DNA of 64,000 nt from contig OX123190.2 of the NCBI GenBank assembly GCA_944739405.2, forward strand, positions 57,927,805-57,991,804. Reading direction: 5' to 3'. A model generated the notes under the pieces. It was not told the DNA's origin. It did no database searches and worked only from the letters and a program-made list of their open reading frames with translations. Position numbers and translations under genes: made by a program. Of this stretch, positions 47,065 through 60,413 are shown one piece after another. The stretch's first letter is position 1; each line of letters starts with the position of its first letter. This stretch comes from Euclidia mi (lineage: Eukaryota > Arthropoda > Insecta > Lepidoptera > Erebidae).

Positions 47065-48989
47065 AGGTGTATACTATCATACATGTTATTTATTTTTATT
47101 CTATTTAGATTAAATATATGAACCCAGACATGAGTGTATTATGTTTATCACAGCAATATTTCTAAATGTGATCTCGTTACACCGTGTTTCGGTCAGTAAT
47201 TCGCCAATAATTTAATTCTATGCCGTCGTACATTAAACTAACGATCTACTCGCCATGCATTTGTGTTCCAAGCCTAAAGGTTATGCCACCAAATTAAGTA
47301 GTAAACCACCCTGAGGTGAAACATGTTACCATTTTTAAACTTTAATCGTGAAAATGTGACGCCAAATTACACTCTAATCACACTATATTATGAAGGGCAA
47401 ACATTTTAGGCTTAATTCATTTAGTATAACAAATCGCTGTGCGAGATCACTTTAACTTTATTTCCTCGTAGTTACTGTTGAGATACTTCTTGCTGCCTTT
47501 TAAGTTTGTAATCGTAGTGGTAGCTATTTCCATCATCATTCTAGTGTTACCCTAGTTGCATCTGTAACGTTCGCCTTGAAACTCGGGGCCCCCTTTTTAG
47601 TCTAACTAGAATTAAAGGAATACTGTCTTGTTTACACTGACTGCTGCTTTATCCTCTGAAAGACCTTTGTTCAAAACATATTACGCAGCGTGATATATTT
47701 GAAAGCGACTGAAGCTGCCTTTAGTTTATAAAGATCTTTTTGACAGTCATGACCGACACAGCCTATCTGAGCACCTACTTTTCTGAGGTTCGTGCCTCTG
47801 AAAGGCTAGCGAGAATTAACAATCGATCGTTAGGTTCGAACCGAGAACCTCTACCTGGCTGTCTATTCATTAAAAACCCAAGTAATCTGCTCAAACTACA
47901 TACTGCCACAATTGCAATCAGAGAAGGAATTTAATGCATGTTTCGTTTTTTCCAGCGTAAAGTTGGGTGATACAACATTTTAAGGCATCAATCAAACTTG
48001 TTGGTTTTTTTGGATAGGACAATTTTTTCCGTTGGCAGATGTTGATATCTTGTGAGTAGTATCTAATAAAACCCAAATCTCTTGAATATATCACCTACGT
48101 ATTAAATGTCACTTGGACGAAAAGGGGTGTGATGTTCCTCCAACTGTAGGTAGGATCCTCTGACTATGCTAGATGATCATGCCTGATGGTCCACGTTCCG
48201 ACGGAAGCAGCTGAGAACTTGGTAGCAATCACGTGCGAGATATTTTTTGCGCGATTCAGTATCTCGTTCTGTCAGTGTCCATAAGATGTTGGTAGTCTTG
48301 TTTGTCCATATTATTTGTACGATAGATGCCCTTAGTTGTACGTAGCTGTCGCTTCAGTAGGTAATAAGCATTCCCAAACGAATAACTGAACCACTATGGC
48401 ACAGAACGTACTGCTTAAAACTTCAATATTTAGGTACTCACGTAGGTCAATAGGCTTTAAGCTAGCCATTCATATTTAAGTTGGGCTGAACTCCTTTCAG
48501 TGACTAATAGTTACCCTCTGATATATCATATATATTACGAACTCTCCAAATGAACTTTACTGTCTACGTGCCTTAAGTTAATGTTTTCTATACCTACTCG
48601 AGATATATCCTTCGACAGCCCGACTTACTGAGTCGCTTTACTGACCATGGCACAGCCTAAAGGCAATTTATGGTACCGCGCCACCACGATAAAACCATAA
48701 ATAAATGTACTCACCTCAATGACGTGAAATATGGTAAAACATTATGTTGACCAAGTTCATTGACCACAAGGTTGAATACTGTTACTAGAATATTATGTAA
48801 TTGGTCGTTGCCTACAAGCCTTAATGTAAACATCGTCGAGTTTTAACTGAGAACTTTACATTTTTTTTATTCTGAAGCTGTTAACGCCATCTATGTACAA
48901 AAGAAAGAAGCATTTTGGAAACTTTCTTTCGAAACATCTTCATGTCACAGTTCATATACCGACAATAGTTTTCACATGTATTTTTCAGT

Positions 48990-49320
48990 TGTTTAAGGGC
49001 GGTTTCAGAGTTAGAGTTATATTCGCGCGTATAAGCTCGTTTTTGGAAGCGCATGTAGGCGCGTATAGGCACGCCTTTTGGCACACGCGCAACTCGTACG
49101 AGCGTTGACGCGCTTCTAAGCTCGTATAAGGGCGAGCCGTTAGAATCCATGTTGACACTAACATGATGTCACTACCGTTTCAAGCGAACACACCGAAATA
49201 TGCCCGTTTACGCGAGTCCGGTTTTTTAAAACGCGTAATGTAGCCTGCGTGTAAGCGCGTATGCTGAAATGACCGTATACGCGCAGAAAAATACGCTAAT
49301 CAGTATAATAAAGTAAAAAG
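48990..49320. other. Segment rich in gcgcgtata-type alternating motifs
   Basis: Private to copy B. Repeats of 'cgcgtata', 'gctcgtat', 'ggcgcgtatagg' and 'tacgcgca' in both orientations. Alternating purine/pyrimidine stretches stand out from the AT-rich surroundings. Possibly the interior of a MITE; ends not defined. Confidence 0.4.
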
Positions 49321-49434
49321 TATAAAGTCCTCAACTTAGCAAATAATTATACGAGGCTCTACGTCTTTGTGCTGAAACTATTGAGTCTACAGGTTTAAAA
49401 ATTGCTAGGTAGGTGTGTATTCTATGAACCGCTT

Positions 49435-49955
49435 CACAACGTGTATATAAAAATAAAATTAATGGGGGCTCTCCATACATGGAACTGACTGAAAACATTT
49501 TTTTTTTCATCTTTCATATATGTAATTGTACACGTGGGAAATCTGTACCTAGATACTTAGATGTTTAAAAATAAGATTAAGGTTTCTAGGACCATTATTT
49601 CGCAAACTTAACCGTTTGAAAGATACACGCTGCCAAAGTGATAAAATGACTGCCCACCCCTCTCCCCCTCTAACATTTAAAGTAAGAGAGTGACAAATCT
49701 AAAAAAATATAAGCTGTAGTTCGTAATACTTCCAATGAAAATTGGTTTAAACGATATGTAGTCAGCAGTTTTTGAGATATAGCACATGTTCAAAAACCGC
49801 AAATATAACTTTGTCCATAATACAAACACAATGCAATACAAAGTTATTTTTGCCGATGAAAAAGTGATGGAGATATTTGATTAGTTGAAGATAAAGAGAT
49901 ACCTCAACTACGGAACCCTTCATGGTCGAGTCGGACTCGCACTTGATTTAATTAC
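49435..49955 (+). mobile_element. Truncated agggttccgta-family repeat
   Basis: Ends ctacggaacccttcatgg, 'cgagtcggactcgcacttga', matching the 3' end of the repeat at 28382-29347; the 5' half is missing or diverged. Private to copy B. Confidence 0.6.
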
Positions 49956-50299
49956 TTTATTCCTGCAGCCGGTCCCTAAAGCGTAAGTGTACCAGGCTTT
50001 ACTCACCCGTATCTAACAGGGCGCCGTTATCAAAACTACTACGATATTGCGATTATAGCACCACCGCCAGCTATTACAGCGTGATGCTGGCTGATATTTG
50101 GACCAAGTAAGACATTTTAGCCCTTTTTTCAATCATCCCTGTTTTATTCCCGGCTTCATTCAGATAGTCGTAAACTAAATCAGCAATGCCTTGGACTAAT
50201 TGTAAAATGGAGTAATCTCGAAATAGGTACTTTATTCCAATCCCGAACCCAGTAAACTTCATTCCATGTTACTGTACAGTCTATTATAATTATTGTAAA

Positions 50300-50361
50300 A
50301 AATACTGAAACTTATGTCAGCCAAACATGAGAATGTTTGGTAGATTTAAGTTTCAGTATTT
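50300..50361. repeat. Nested hairpin at the LINE 5' end
   Basis: Outer arms aatactgaaactta and its complement (14-15 bp), inner arms ccaaacat / atgtttgg. It marks the start of the insertion relative to copy A. Confidence 0.7.
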
Positions 50362-50516
50362 GTTTTACCGAAAGATGGCGGTCAAACCATCCGAACAGTA
50401 GCGGCAGTAAATCCCAAGATGCTAGATGGGCAGCAGCGTTCAGCGCTTAAAACTTCCGCCACTGCGATCGCTAATACGCCTGCCAAGCGTGGCGATTATG
50501 GCAAATCCCCCCATAT

Positions 50517-50978
50517 ATGAATCACACCAATAAGAACCGGCCCCTAGTCCCCGGCGGCCCCGCTAGTCCTGGTTATGGTAGCGGCCACGGTATCGGCGGG
50601 GCAAGGGGTGCGAAGAATCTCCGGAAGAGATCGGGCTACCACCACCAACGACAATTGGCCCTGGCAACACTGAACACGCGCACACTGCGGACCGACGAGA
50701 AGATTGTCGAGCTGGAAGAAGAATTGAGCAAGTTGCGATGGGATATCATAGGCCTATCTGAAGTCCGAAGACAGGGGGAGGACTCGATAGTTCTCAATTC
50801 CGGTAACTTGCTCTTCTACCGGGAGGGCGACCAAAATTCCCAAGGTGGTGTCGGGTTCATCGTCCACAAATCATTCGTGACCAACGTGGTAAATATCGGG
50901 AGTGTGTCGAGCAGGGCAGCGTACCTTATACTCAGAATATCCAAGCGGTATTCGCTGAAGGTCATACAGGTATACTGA
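50517..50978 (+). pseudogene. RTE-like LINE, N-terminal part of endonuclease
   Basis: ATG at 50517 follows a short leader. After a Gly/Pro-rich N-terminus come LATLNTRTLRTDEK (residues about 53-66), WDIIGLSEVRR (about 82-92) and GGVGFIVHKS (about 117-126). The first includes the conserved Asn and the second the Glu of the AP-endonuclease fold that nicks target DNA. The frame ends by frameshift at 50978 while homology continues. Confidence 0.8.
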
Positions 50979-51415
50979 GGTATACGCTCCGACCTCGACG
51001 CACCCCGATGAGGAGGTGGAAGCCATGTAGGAGGACATATCTCGGGCTATACATTGCTTCAAAACCCACTACACCGTGGTCATGGGAGATTTTAACGCGT
51101 AACTGGGCAAACGCGACGGTGATGAGCTGAGAGTGGGGCAATTTGGTTATGGGCATCGAAATTCCCGGGGTCACTTGCTGGCTAGCTTTATGGAGAAGGT
51201 AGGATTCTATATGATGAATTCCTTCTTCAAGAAGCGAGAATGCCGCAAGTGGACCTGGGTAAATCCAGATGGTGCCACCAAAAATGAGATCGACTTTATC
51301 ATGTCGACGAAGAGGCAGATATTCAATGATGTCTCCGTGATCAATTTGCTTAAAGTGGGGAGCGATCACCGAATGGTAAGAGGCAACTTTAAATATCTGT
51401 ACAAGCCTCGAACGG
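50979..51415 (+). pseudogene. RTE-like LINE, C-terminal part of endonuclease
   Basis: Continues in another frame with internal stops near 51027 and 51102. The catalytic-core motif MGDFNA (about 51084-51101) and the final SDHRMV (about 51362-51379) are still visible, so all main endonuclease motifs were present before decay. Confidence 0.75.
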
Positions 51416-52033
51416 TCGTGGTTGATAAAGTCCACGCTCCGACTGGCACCGGTTCATATCCAAAACCCCGAGAGCTTTCAGCTCGAACTCAAGAACCGTT
51501 TCGAATGCCTGGGCGAATGCGTAGATGTGGACGAGTACAGTAACGGGTTCGTGGATGCTGTCCATACAACAGGGGCTAAATTCTTTAAACCCCAGAAAAG
51601 CAAGAGAACCGCATTCCTAGCATTCCTAGATCTTGCTGGTTCTCGGGTCCGACCCTCGAGCTGTTAGAGGAAAGGCGCAAGATGGTTCTGCTATCCTCCA
51701 ACGACATGCCGAAATATCGGCACCTCGACAGACAGATCTCTAAGTCTCTGACTCGCTATCTCCGCCAATACAACACAAAATGTGTTCGTGAGGCGATCGA
51801 GCAGAATAAGGGATCCAAAGTGTTCCAGGGATCTGTCTGTTGGGCAGAGTCAGCTGACAAAGCTGAAGACGGAAGATGGCAGAATAGTATCGTCCAAGCC
51901 TGAGCTCTTGGAGGAGATTGAAAGGTTCTATGGACAGCTATACACGACAACGCAACAACCCGCAAGTACTCCAGCGTCAGACTCTAGAGCAGGATTGACC
52001 CGACACTATACCTAAGATATCCCGGACGTCAGC
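51416..52033 (+). pseudogene. RTE-like LINE, linker between endonuclease and RT
   Basis: Three overlapping short frames (51422-51667, 51682-51903, 51782-52015) together resemble the linker, e.g. KNRFECLGE and LLEEIERFYGQLYTTTQQPA. Frame changes at about 51660 and 51860 indicate indels. Confidence 0.6.
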
Positions 52034-53548
52034 GTGCACAAGATTAGTGTGGCTCTCAAACAGCTCAAAAACAACAAGGCGCCGGGTGATGACGGAATTA
52101 CGATCGAGCTTCTGAATGCCAGCGGTACACCCGCTAGAAAAGCCCTTCGGAAGCTATTTAATTCCGTCATTCTTGATGGTAAAACGCCACAGGCGTGGCA
52201 CAGAGGTGTGGTGGTGCTTTTCTTTAAGAAAGGGGATAAAACCCTCTTAAAGAACTACAGACCCATCATACTTCTGAGCCACTATTTTCGAGGGTCATTA
52301 CGAATCGTCTCGAGAGCAAGCTAGACGACTTCCAGCCTCCCGAACAAGCCGGTTTCCGTAAAGGCTATAGTACCATAGACCACAAACATACGTTGCGGCA
52401 GGTTATACAGAAGTCCGAGGAGTATAACCAGCCCCTATGCTTGGCGTTTGTGGACTATGAGAAAGCCTTCGATTCGATCGAAACCTGGGTGGTGCTACAG
52501 TCTCTCCAACGGTGCCGGATTGACTACCGATATATCGAAGTGCTGAAGTGTTTGTATGAAAACGCCACTAAGTCAGACCGCCTCCAGCACCAGAGTTCGA
52601 AACCTATTCAACTCCAGCGAGGGGTGAGACAGGGGGATGTCATATCCCCGAAACTGTTTACACTGCGCTGGAGGATGTTTCAAGCTTTTGGACTGGAATG
52701 GACTCGGCATCAACATCAACGGCGAGTACATCACTCACCTTCGATTCGCAGACGATATCGTAGTCATGGCTGAGACCATGGAAGACCTAGGCACAATGCT
52801 CGATGGTCTCTGTAAAGTTTCCCAACAAGTAGGTCTTAAGATGAACATGGACAAGACGAAAATCATGTCGAACGTCCATGTTGTACCTGCTCCTATTCAG
52901 GTTGGGAACTCTACGCTCGAAGTTGTCGACAAGTATACCTACCTGGGACAAGTAGTCCCATTAGGTAGGTCCAACTTCGAGAAGGAGGTCAATCGTCGAG
53001 TCCAACTAGGTTGGGCAGCGTTCGGGAAGCTACGACATATCTTCTCGGCCGATATCCCGCAGTGTCTCAAGACGAAAGTCTTTGACCAGTGTGTGTTGCC
53101 AATGATGACTTACGGATCAGAAACGTGGTCGCTCACTATGGGCCTTATCAGAAGGCTCAAGGTCACTCAGAGGGCGATGGAGAGAGCTATGCTTGGAGTT
53201 TCCCTGCGAGATCGAATCAGAAATGAGGAGATCCGCAGTAGAACCAAAGTAGCCGACATAGCTCTCCGGATAGCCAAGCTGAAGTGGCAGTGGGCAGGGC
53301 ACATAGCTCGAAGAACCGATGACCTTTGGGGCAGAAAGGTTGTGGAGTGGCGGCCAGGTACCGGACACGCAGCAGAGGTAGGCCCCCCGCAAGGTGGACC
53401 GACGATCTCGTCAAGATCGCGGGAGGCGGTTGGATGCGGGCGGCTCAAGACCGGTCTGTGTGGAGAAACTTGGGGGAGGCCTATGTCCAGCAGTGGACGT
53501 CGTTTGGCTGATATTATGATTTGTTTTAGTTTAAAAGGAGACTTTTAA
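52034..53548 (+). pseudogene. RTE-like LINE reverse transcriptase
   Basis: Motifs appear in order but in different frames: LKNNKAPGDDGI (52067-52102), KNYRPI (about 52250-52267), then a frame break; FVDYEKAFDSIE (52447-52482), GVRQGDVISPKLF (52621-52659), frame break; LRFADDIVVMAE (52739-52774) with the FADD catalytic pair; YLGQVVPLG; VLPMMTYGSETW; RDRIRNEEI; WQWAGHIARR (53288-53317). The order and the C-terminal signature match the LINE fragment at 146-808, so both belong to related RTE-like families but not the same one. At least two frameshifts in RT make it inactive. Confidence 0.85.
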
Positions 53549-56500
53549 ACCTTACCTCAGTTCAGTATGCAGTCTAAATTTTAACGAAATTACTATTTTT
53601 AAATCATAGGTCTCATTTATTTCTATAAGCTTTTAAACTCACAACTGTATACGAAAAAGGTTTTAAATATTAACAGCTTCACCTTCGTGCTTAGTAGACA
53701 GCACTCCGCTCCCAATACCACAAATGTAGTCTAAAAATGTCCATCGAACTTACTGTGAACCTCCTAAACGAACATTGGAAGCAAGTATTTTACATAGAAT
53801 GGGTGATTTTTCGAGTATTAGTTTGAAATAGGAGAATAATAAACAAGTAGAAATGAATCATCATACATAATTTATGCATGGCACAGTTAAATAAGTTTGC
53901 AACGATTCGCACTCCGTTTTTAATTGAGTTAGCAAAATCCAACACAGACTTACCCTAGACACCTAGATATTCCCAAAGGAAATCGGTAGAGGTGTACTAC
54001 TACCATAGATCTATATTAGTGAAGCTAGATTTTTGTCCAGACTCTATGTTGTTTCTGAGAATTACCTTAAAGAAAATTATTTTATCTAGTCTGCGGGTAT
54101 ATAAAAAATAATTCCGTCACTTGTAAGTAGAACATGTAGGTATGTCGTAGTCTTTATGAAAACCTTACAGACAATACCCCTAGTATTAAAGCCTGCACAA
54201 TATAAACCGATCATTTTAATATTAAAACTAAATTTTAAAAAGAGCATTATCATTTCATGCGCCGCACCATTTTTCTCTGAACTGTTTCCATTAAGTGAGC
54301 CTCTTAAACCATTATGCCTTATTGTCTGTCATAAGAATAGAAAAACTTTGATAGGTATGCCAACATATTATTATAGTCCACAATATTTTTTTCTCACAAA
54401 CGAACTCCTCATGCGGCAAGCAATACATCAGAGCCGGCTAAGTAAAACTGAATTAAATAACATAATTCAATAACCATGTTAGCAACATGTTATATTCCAT
54501 ACACACGTCAAACGGTCGACTCAAAGTACCCCGCCGCGCCGCCGACTTATTACTGTTTCGCGTGACTAAAATTATCAAACAGAAATCGATAGAACAAAGC
54601 GATTCGTTCGAACTATCCCAATGTGATTGTAACATTGTACATTATTTTTGGGTTGGGACAATCAATTGAGTTGTCAAAGTTTAATACTGTATTACGTACT
54701 ATTTGGATACAGACCGGGCGAATTGGAGACCGTGTAGTAGGAAAGCCGCCCCCGGGTTCTAGGGCGGGGCGAGGGCCATGGATGGCGACCGGGAAATCGC
54801 TTGGATGATGATGTTCCTACTGTTTGGATAAAATCAGGCACGTTGGCTTCCAAAGGGTTTGGTGCACAATTCATTTATACTTGTGTGCACGTCGAAGTAT
54901 TGTAATAGTTGAGTTAATAACTACTATTACTGCTATTAGAGCTAGACGTAAAAGAAAGAACTTAAACACTTAAGACTTGTCTTTATATTTAAATATCGTT
55001 TTGAAAATTACTAAAAGTCACGCATGCTTAATTCATAACGGATATTTAGAATAGCAATAGAGGCTAATTTAGGTATTTATTTGATCGTGAAAACTTATAC
55101 TTTTTTATTAGTGATTAGGTACTTGCGTGTATTTGTATTATATGTATTTGTGTTTGAGATGCTTTTTTTGTCAGGAAGATCTTTGATAGTCGTGACGGGG
55201 AGTCACCTTCAAATAAACTGATAATGGTCTAAACCCCTTTTGGCTTGCGGAGGTCAGATGGTCAGTGGATACGCTGCTATTATATCATAGCTGTTTAGAC
55301 TAGTAAGTAGACACCGCGCTCGAAAGCGTAAACCATGGGTGCAACCGGGATAAGCCGATAATGATGAAGAATAATCATAGTATTGATTTATTCTTCATCG
55401 AAATGTAGTTTGAGTGTTGCTGACTTCTGACTAACTAACACAAGCTCATGACAATTGCCAATAGAATGCCGCAAATGCGCCAACTATTAACATCCATCTT
55501 TCAAGTTTATCATAGGTTTCATTTAATTATATCTTTACAACGGTGCAAAACCAGGACAAATAGTTCTTTATTACCATTTTCTAAAAACAAGCTACATTAA
55601 GCCTGTCGTAATGAAAATGAAATAGAAACACAAAACTTGAAGCCTTTTGTTTCATTTTTGTTGAAGCTTGGAGATTATTTTAGCTGATTGTTATTTATTC
55701 TACTTTTAAAGGATTACGTCTTGTTACTGCAAGCCTCTTTGCATTGTTAAATAAATAATTATCTCCTAGAGCTTTGATATAAAAACAAACCTTGATAATT
55801 TGTTTTTAAGTTTTAAGATACTTTTGTTGAACAGAAAATAAAGAAAGATTCATAATAATACAAATATGTAGGTTATTACATGTTCTATGTCGACTACATG
55901 AATGTAGGTCCAGAAGCGTAAAACGTATATGAAAGTACAAAAAATATTGCTATCGGCAATCTTACTCTAAGGAAACGTTTCCATAAATAATGCCAACGTG
56001 TCTAATTTTATAGTTGGGCTCTCTAAATATTTGATCGCGCCGCGTCGTAGGTACAAATCGTCCAAGTGAGGTCAAGTGACAGTATTCTGTAACGTTTATA
56101 AAATCTTTACTTGTCGTGTGTGTTGTGAAGTATCTTAAACCATTGTGTTATCTAAATCCTGTAGACCTACAATTTAGCAAATTAAAAAAAAATTAAAACG
56201 AAAATTTCTTATTATAAAAATAACATTAAGCTGGTACTTATTCTATCTAAGCAAAAGCGTATTGTGTGGGTGACTTACGACAAAAGTTTGGTGAAATGTT
56301 TGAACAAAACACTTATGACCAACCGTGCTTAACTGTCTAAATTTTAATTAAATTTACGAAAAAAGGCTTTCCTTTAACGCCGATAGACTATCAAGATTAC
56401 ATCATTTTGGAATAAGACTAATTAAAGTGAGACTTTTTGTATTCAAGATCGATTAAATGAGTTTCCAAGTTTCTGTAAGTAAAGTCCTTTGATCGAGGTC

Positions 56501-56654
56501 GGTGTGGTACCCTTTTTCCTTAATTTGGTTTGATAGCATATTGTTATTCTTAATTAATCATTGGATAGACGATACGCTTCTCTTTTTTTTTGTACAGTAC
56601 TTTATACAAAAAAACGTAGTTGGGTCATTTATCAATCTATTTGTGTGAGTGTGT

Positions 56655-56785
56655 GGCTAACTCTGGTGTTAGAATTATACACTTTTATCTCTGCTCCACC
56701 TGAAGGTTGACAGGTAGAAAATGCCTTATTGCATTTTGTCCAACCATGTACACTGGTGTTTGTGCAAAATTTAAATAAATAAATT
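56655..56785 (+). mobile_element. LINE 3' tail (same insertion as in copy B)
   Basis: Same sequence and position within the unit as 32395-32519. Confidence 0.7.
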
Positions 56786-57093
56786 ATAGATCGCCTGAAG
56801 ACGTCTGAGAGGGTCTAAGAATTCATGTCCGGACACAATAGCCAGAAAGATATTCCTGAAATGTTTTGTAAATGTGTTTGTTCCTAGTCACGATGCCGAA
56901 ATACATTACGTTCAGAAATAGGGAATCGACGATAAATCAATTTTGTGACTGAAAGGTACTGCTTCATATTTAGGTAGACTTGGCTTTAGGTAGACCTGTA
57001 GTAAAATCAATTGAATGCAAATTAAAAATATTAACTATAATTATTGATATTAACTATATTACAGATATTATATGATCTAAGTTTGTTATTTTG

Positions 57094-57152
57094 TTTGTTA
57101 TCGTACTTTTTACCACTTGTATACTACAAGTGGTAAAAAGTACGATAACAAA
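57094..57152. repeat. Private inverted duplication (hairpin) in copy C
   Basis: Perfect 28-bp arms (tttgttatcgtactttttac... and complement) with a 3-nt loop. Copy B has only the right-arm sequence (aagtggtaaaaagta, about 32806). Confidence 0.9.
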
Positions 57153-58309
57153 TAGCTTTGTAAACAGATTTACTACAAACCAAAGGTATGTTCAAAGTAA
57201 GCTACAGCTGCAGTACAATAACACCATTACATGTTAGTGTTACGGAGCCGTATATCGCGGTTATCTATGGGGTTAGTCTACATGGTTGTACGGAGCCCGT
57301 CCCATAGATTTACGTAAATTGACAATTTCCTCTCACGAGACATACATAGGTAAGCCGTGATGAGTTTGATTATGTAGGTGATCTAGTTTTTAGTAGTAAT
57401 TTCAGATATCAAATTATTTTATTTACGATAATTTATAAATGGTAAACCTATATAAGTATTCCGCGCCATTTTAATGCTCTTAGGAGACATGCTCAAGGGA
57501 TTCAAAACATGCCCTAAATACTTATAGTGTTTGGCTCAATGTAGAGTACCGAAGCCGAGTCAATTTGTTTAATTTCAATCTAAAATAAATGTATTATATC
57601 AGTATTAATTATCTCATCTTAAGCAGAAAGTGCTGCGCACAGACATACTTTGTTCTGCCAGCATTATAAGCATTACAGTAGCGATACACTAATCCAAAGT
57701 TTACCTGAAAACACCGTTCATGTGCATGTCTGATCGTGTACGATGGGTGCCAAACATGCGGCATAATAATAAGTCATGTGCCTTTTAATACTTTGTAAAG
57801 AAAGCAAGGTTCTATAATAATATGTAATTATTTTTATATGTAAAGAAATTCTCTTTTTAGTTTCATATTATTAATTTGTTGCTTTTGCGGCAGCAGATAC
57901 ATAATTATACTTAAACACGCGGTGATTCTTATCTCACCAACTTTTACTTCTATGAGTCAAAGCCCGCTAAGAGGCTAGCAGCCAGGCGAACGAATGGCAA
58001 AGGCTTAGTAATGGAGTCTCCATGGCACCGAGTACGGCACCCTATAAATGTATAAAGAGACAGAACTTTACTACACAGGGGAATATGGTTGCGCTCCCAC
58101 CGCTCTTAGCGACACAACAGAACAGATACGGCTACTTTACGTTGTCATGCAGTCATACATATATGATAACTAACGTAAGTCGCTTCATACTTGAGTCGGC
58201 TGACGTAGAGGTGTGTCCATATACCGAAAGTAAGATCATGTTTTGATCATGTTTCACTATTAAAATTTAAAGATTATTACTTGAAAACGATAAGGAATTA
58301 AGTTTACAA

Positions 58310-58853
58310 AACACGAGTAGCACGGCGCGAGCAGCTGGTAGGTCGCAGCTACAGCAATCCGTAGGGAGAATTGTAGCCCGTAGGGAGAATTGTGGCCCGT
58401 AGGTAGAAGACAGGTGTAGACCCATAAGGAGAACGTCAGCCCGTAGGGAAAACTGGAAACAGCATAGAGAATACACAACAACCGGTCAGGAACAGGCTGT
58501 CCCTAGATTGGCTGTTATGCTTAGGAGAGACAGATACGACAGACAGAACATATAGGCACACAGGCAACTAGAATATGCTTACTCCCAGCGTGACAGTAGA
58601 TATGCAAGTAGAAGGCAGAATAATCACGAGGTGTAGCGGCAGCGTTGCGACATCTAGGAAAAGTGACCAATTTAGATCGCGCACCCATCTTGTATAGGCA
58701 TAGACCAATGACTCACAGCTGCCTGTCAGCGGGTCCATGACAATATATTATGGTAATAAATTCCTAGCGAAGCGCTCTTCGGACTAGGCTGGCTCCACCC
58801 ACTGCGTTAAGCGCCTGCGAGGTATTATAACGCAATTCCTGTACGTTACGTTT
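58310..58853 (-). mobile_element. LTR-like segment, copy C
   Basis: Counterpart of 18770-19660 lacking its CG-rich left part. It retains the cccgtaggnagaa minisatellite (about 58360-58450) and 'cctagcgaagcgctcttcg'. Confidence 0.45.
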
Positions 58854-60413
58854 TACGTTACAATTTATAGAAGAAGCATCAGCTATATTTACCTTTTTTT
58901 TTGTTTATTCTCGTAGTAATATGTATAATACTTATTCTATTTTACTTTTTAACGTTTTTATTGACTGCATATAACAAACAACGGCACAGCAACCTTTGTT
59001 GCATAACTGCATTAGTTCTGAAATATTATTGTATGTGCGGTAATGTTGTTGAAGCACACTCTATTTGGCAATTATTAAAATGGAGGATGAATGAGGATTT
59101 TATCCACAGAGAATAAGGTTAACTAAACGAGTTTATAAATTGAATCTTTGTCTTTAATTTAGGACTAAGTTACGACTTAATTTACTTGTTAAAGCATTGA
59201 ATTAAGTACGTTTTTATTAAAAACTACGCCAGAATTGTTTCTATGACGTTTGAGACAAAGAAAAGTTGAGTGTAGGCATTCCCGGTCTTTAAAAATACTG
59301 AGATAATGGATAAAAAACTTCATCTAATTAGCTACACCCACATTCCTATACCTAGTTTATCCTTAGAGTGCGCACTACGTCCGATCAGAATTCGTAAAAT
59401 ACAGTTCTAGAAAGGGTCTAGAGAGTGCTAGATGTCGGATTTGGTGCGTAACGTATCATAGAAATAGTTCTACGACGTAGTCAGACAACATTTTGACCGT
59501 GGATCGGATTCGGCTAGGATATAGTGCGAAACCACTGTTAGTGTGCCTGTATAAAAAAAAAATACAGTACTTAGTGATTTCTAAGTGATCCCGTGTATTC
59601 GCGCGTGTAGCGTTATTTGTTTCTTAGAAAGATTTTCTTATAATGACTAAATCCAAAAAAGTCTGGTTTTGTTTCACATAAGAAACTTCAACAAAGCCTC
59701 TAACACTAAAATTCGTTGAAGTACGTACAAAGAGATATATGCTTATTTTATTAGTGCATCTGTCTATGTATTAACCTTAACTTTCAAACCAAGAGCCATG
59801 TAAAACCAAAAACTGTTAAATTATAATTTATCAAAGAGAAATTGTATGCAAACTAAATGAGTATTCAAGAAACAGAATGCGCAGAAGATCGTATTATGGC
59901 AATATTAATAGAATCCCCATAACTAGGAGTTGCAATTGAATACAAATCGCTTATATTGTACCCCTAAAAATTCTGTCATAAACGGTGACACTAGCTAAAC
60001 TACAATACTAACTTTTTAAAACAATTTAAAAAATCTCCCCTCTGTCTACCATATACTCTTTATGTCTCCTAATTTCTTTTGTGTAGAGGGGTAGGGAAGC
60101 TCTTGAAGGGATGGTCGTTTTACTGTAAGAATTGTTGAGTTGTGTTTCTTTTTTGGAAAATATAGAGGGCATTGAACATAGCTGTAAGGTAACAGTGCCG
60201 TGACTTTCTAGTGTGCTTTATTGCCACGTACTCACATGCAAATGTTGTAATGTTAGGTTGGGAATGCACTGAATTATTTCGAGTTGAAATGCTAAATGGG
60301 CCTTTATTTCGAAATGAATTCATAGAATTTGGAATTCCTCACTAAGTTATTTGTTAAATATTTTCATGTTCAATTTAGAAATGCTGCAATTATTTTTGTA
60401 TAAATTGATGTAT

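Larger units (their letters stand above)
50283..53543 (+). mobile_element. RTE-like non-LTR retrotransposon, near full length, decayed
   Basis: Copy A is uninterrupted at the corresponding site (about 26793), so this is a copy-B insertion. It contains a 5' leader with a hairpin, an apurinic-endonuclease domain, reverse transcriptase and a 3' end with 'gtccagcagtggacgtcg'. At least three frameshifts and two stops break the single expected polyprotein. Confidence 0.85.
30538..56115 (+). repeat. Segmental duplication, copy B (expanded by insertions)
   Basis: Same landmarks and order as copy A, interrupted by Harbinger, BEL/Pao, mariner-like, R1-like, RTE-like and SINE insertions totalling more than 14 kb. 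It shares the LINE tail at 32395-32519 with C, and lacks the LTR-like segment present in A and C. Stretches between the listed insertions hold no recognised gene. Confidence 0.9.

Noticed and set aside
46381..47121. Several overlapping frames up to 183 codons
   Set aside because: They reflect the high GC content of the R1-like deletion derivative; none shows RT, endonuclease or gag motifs.
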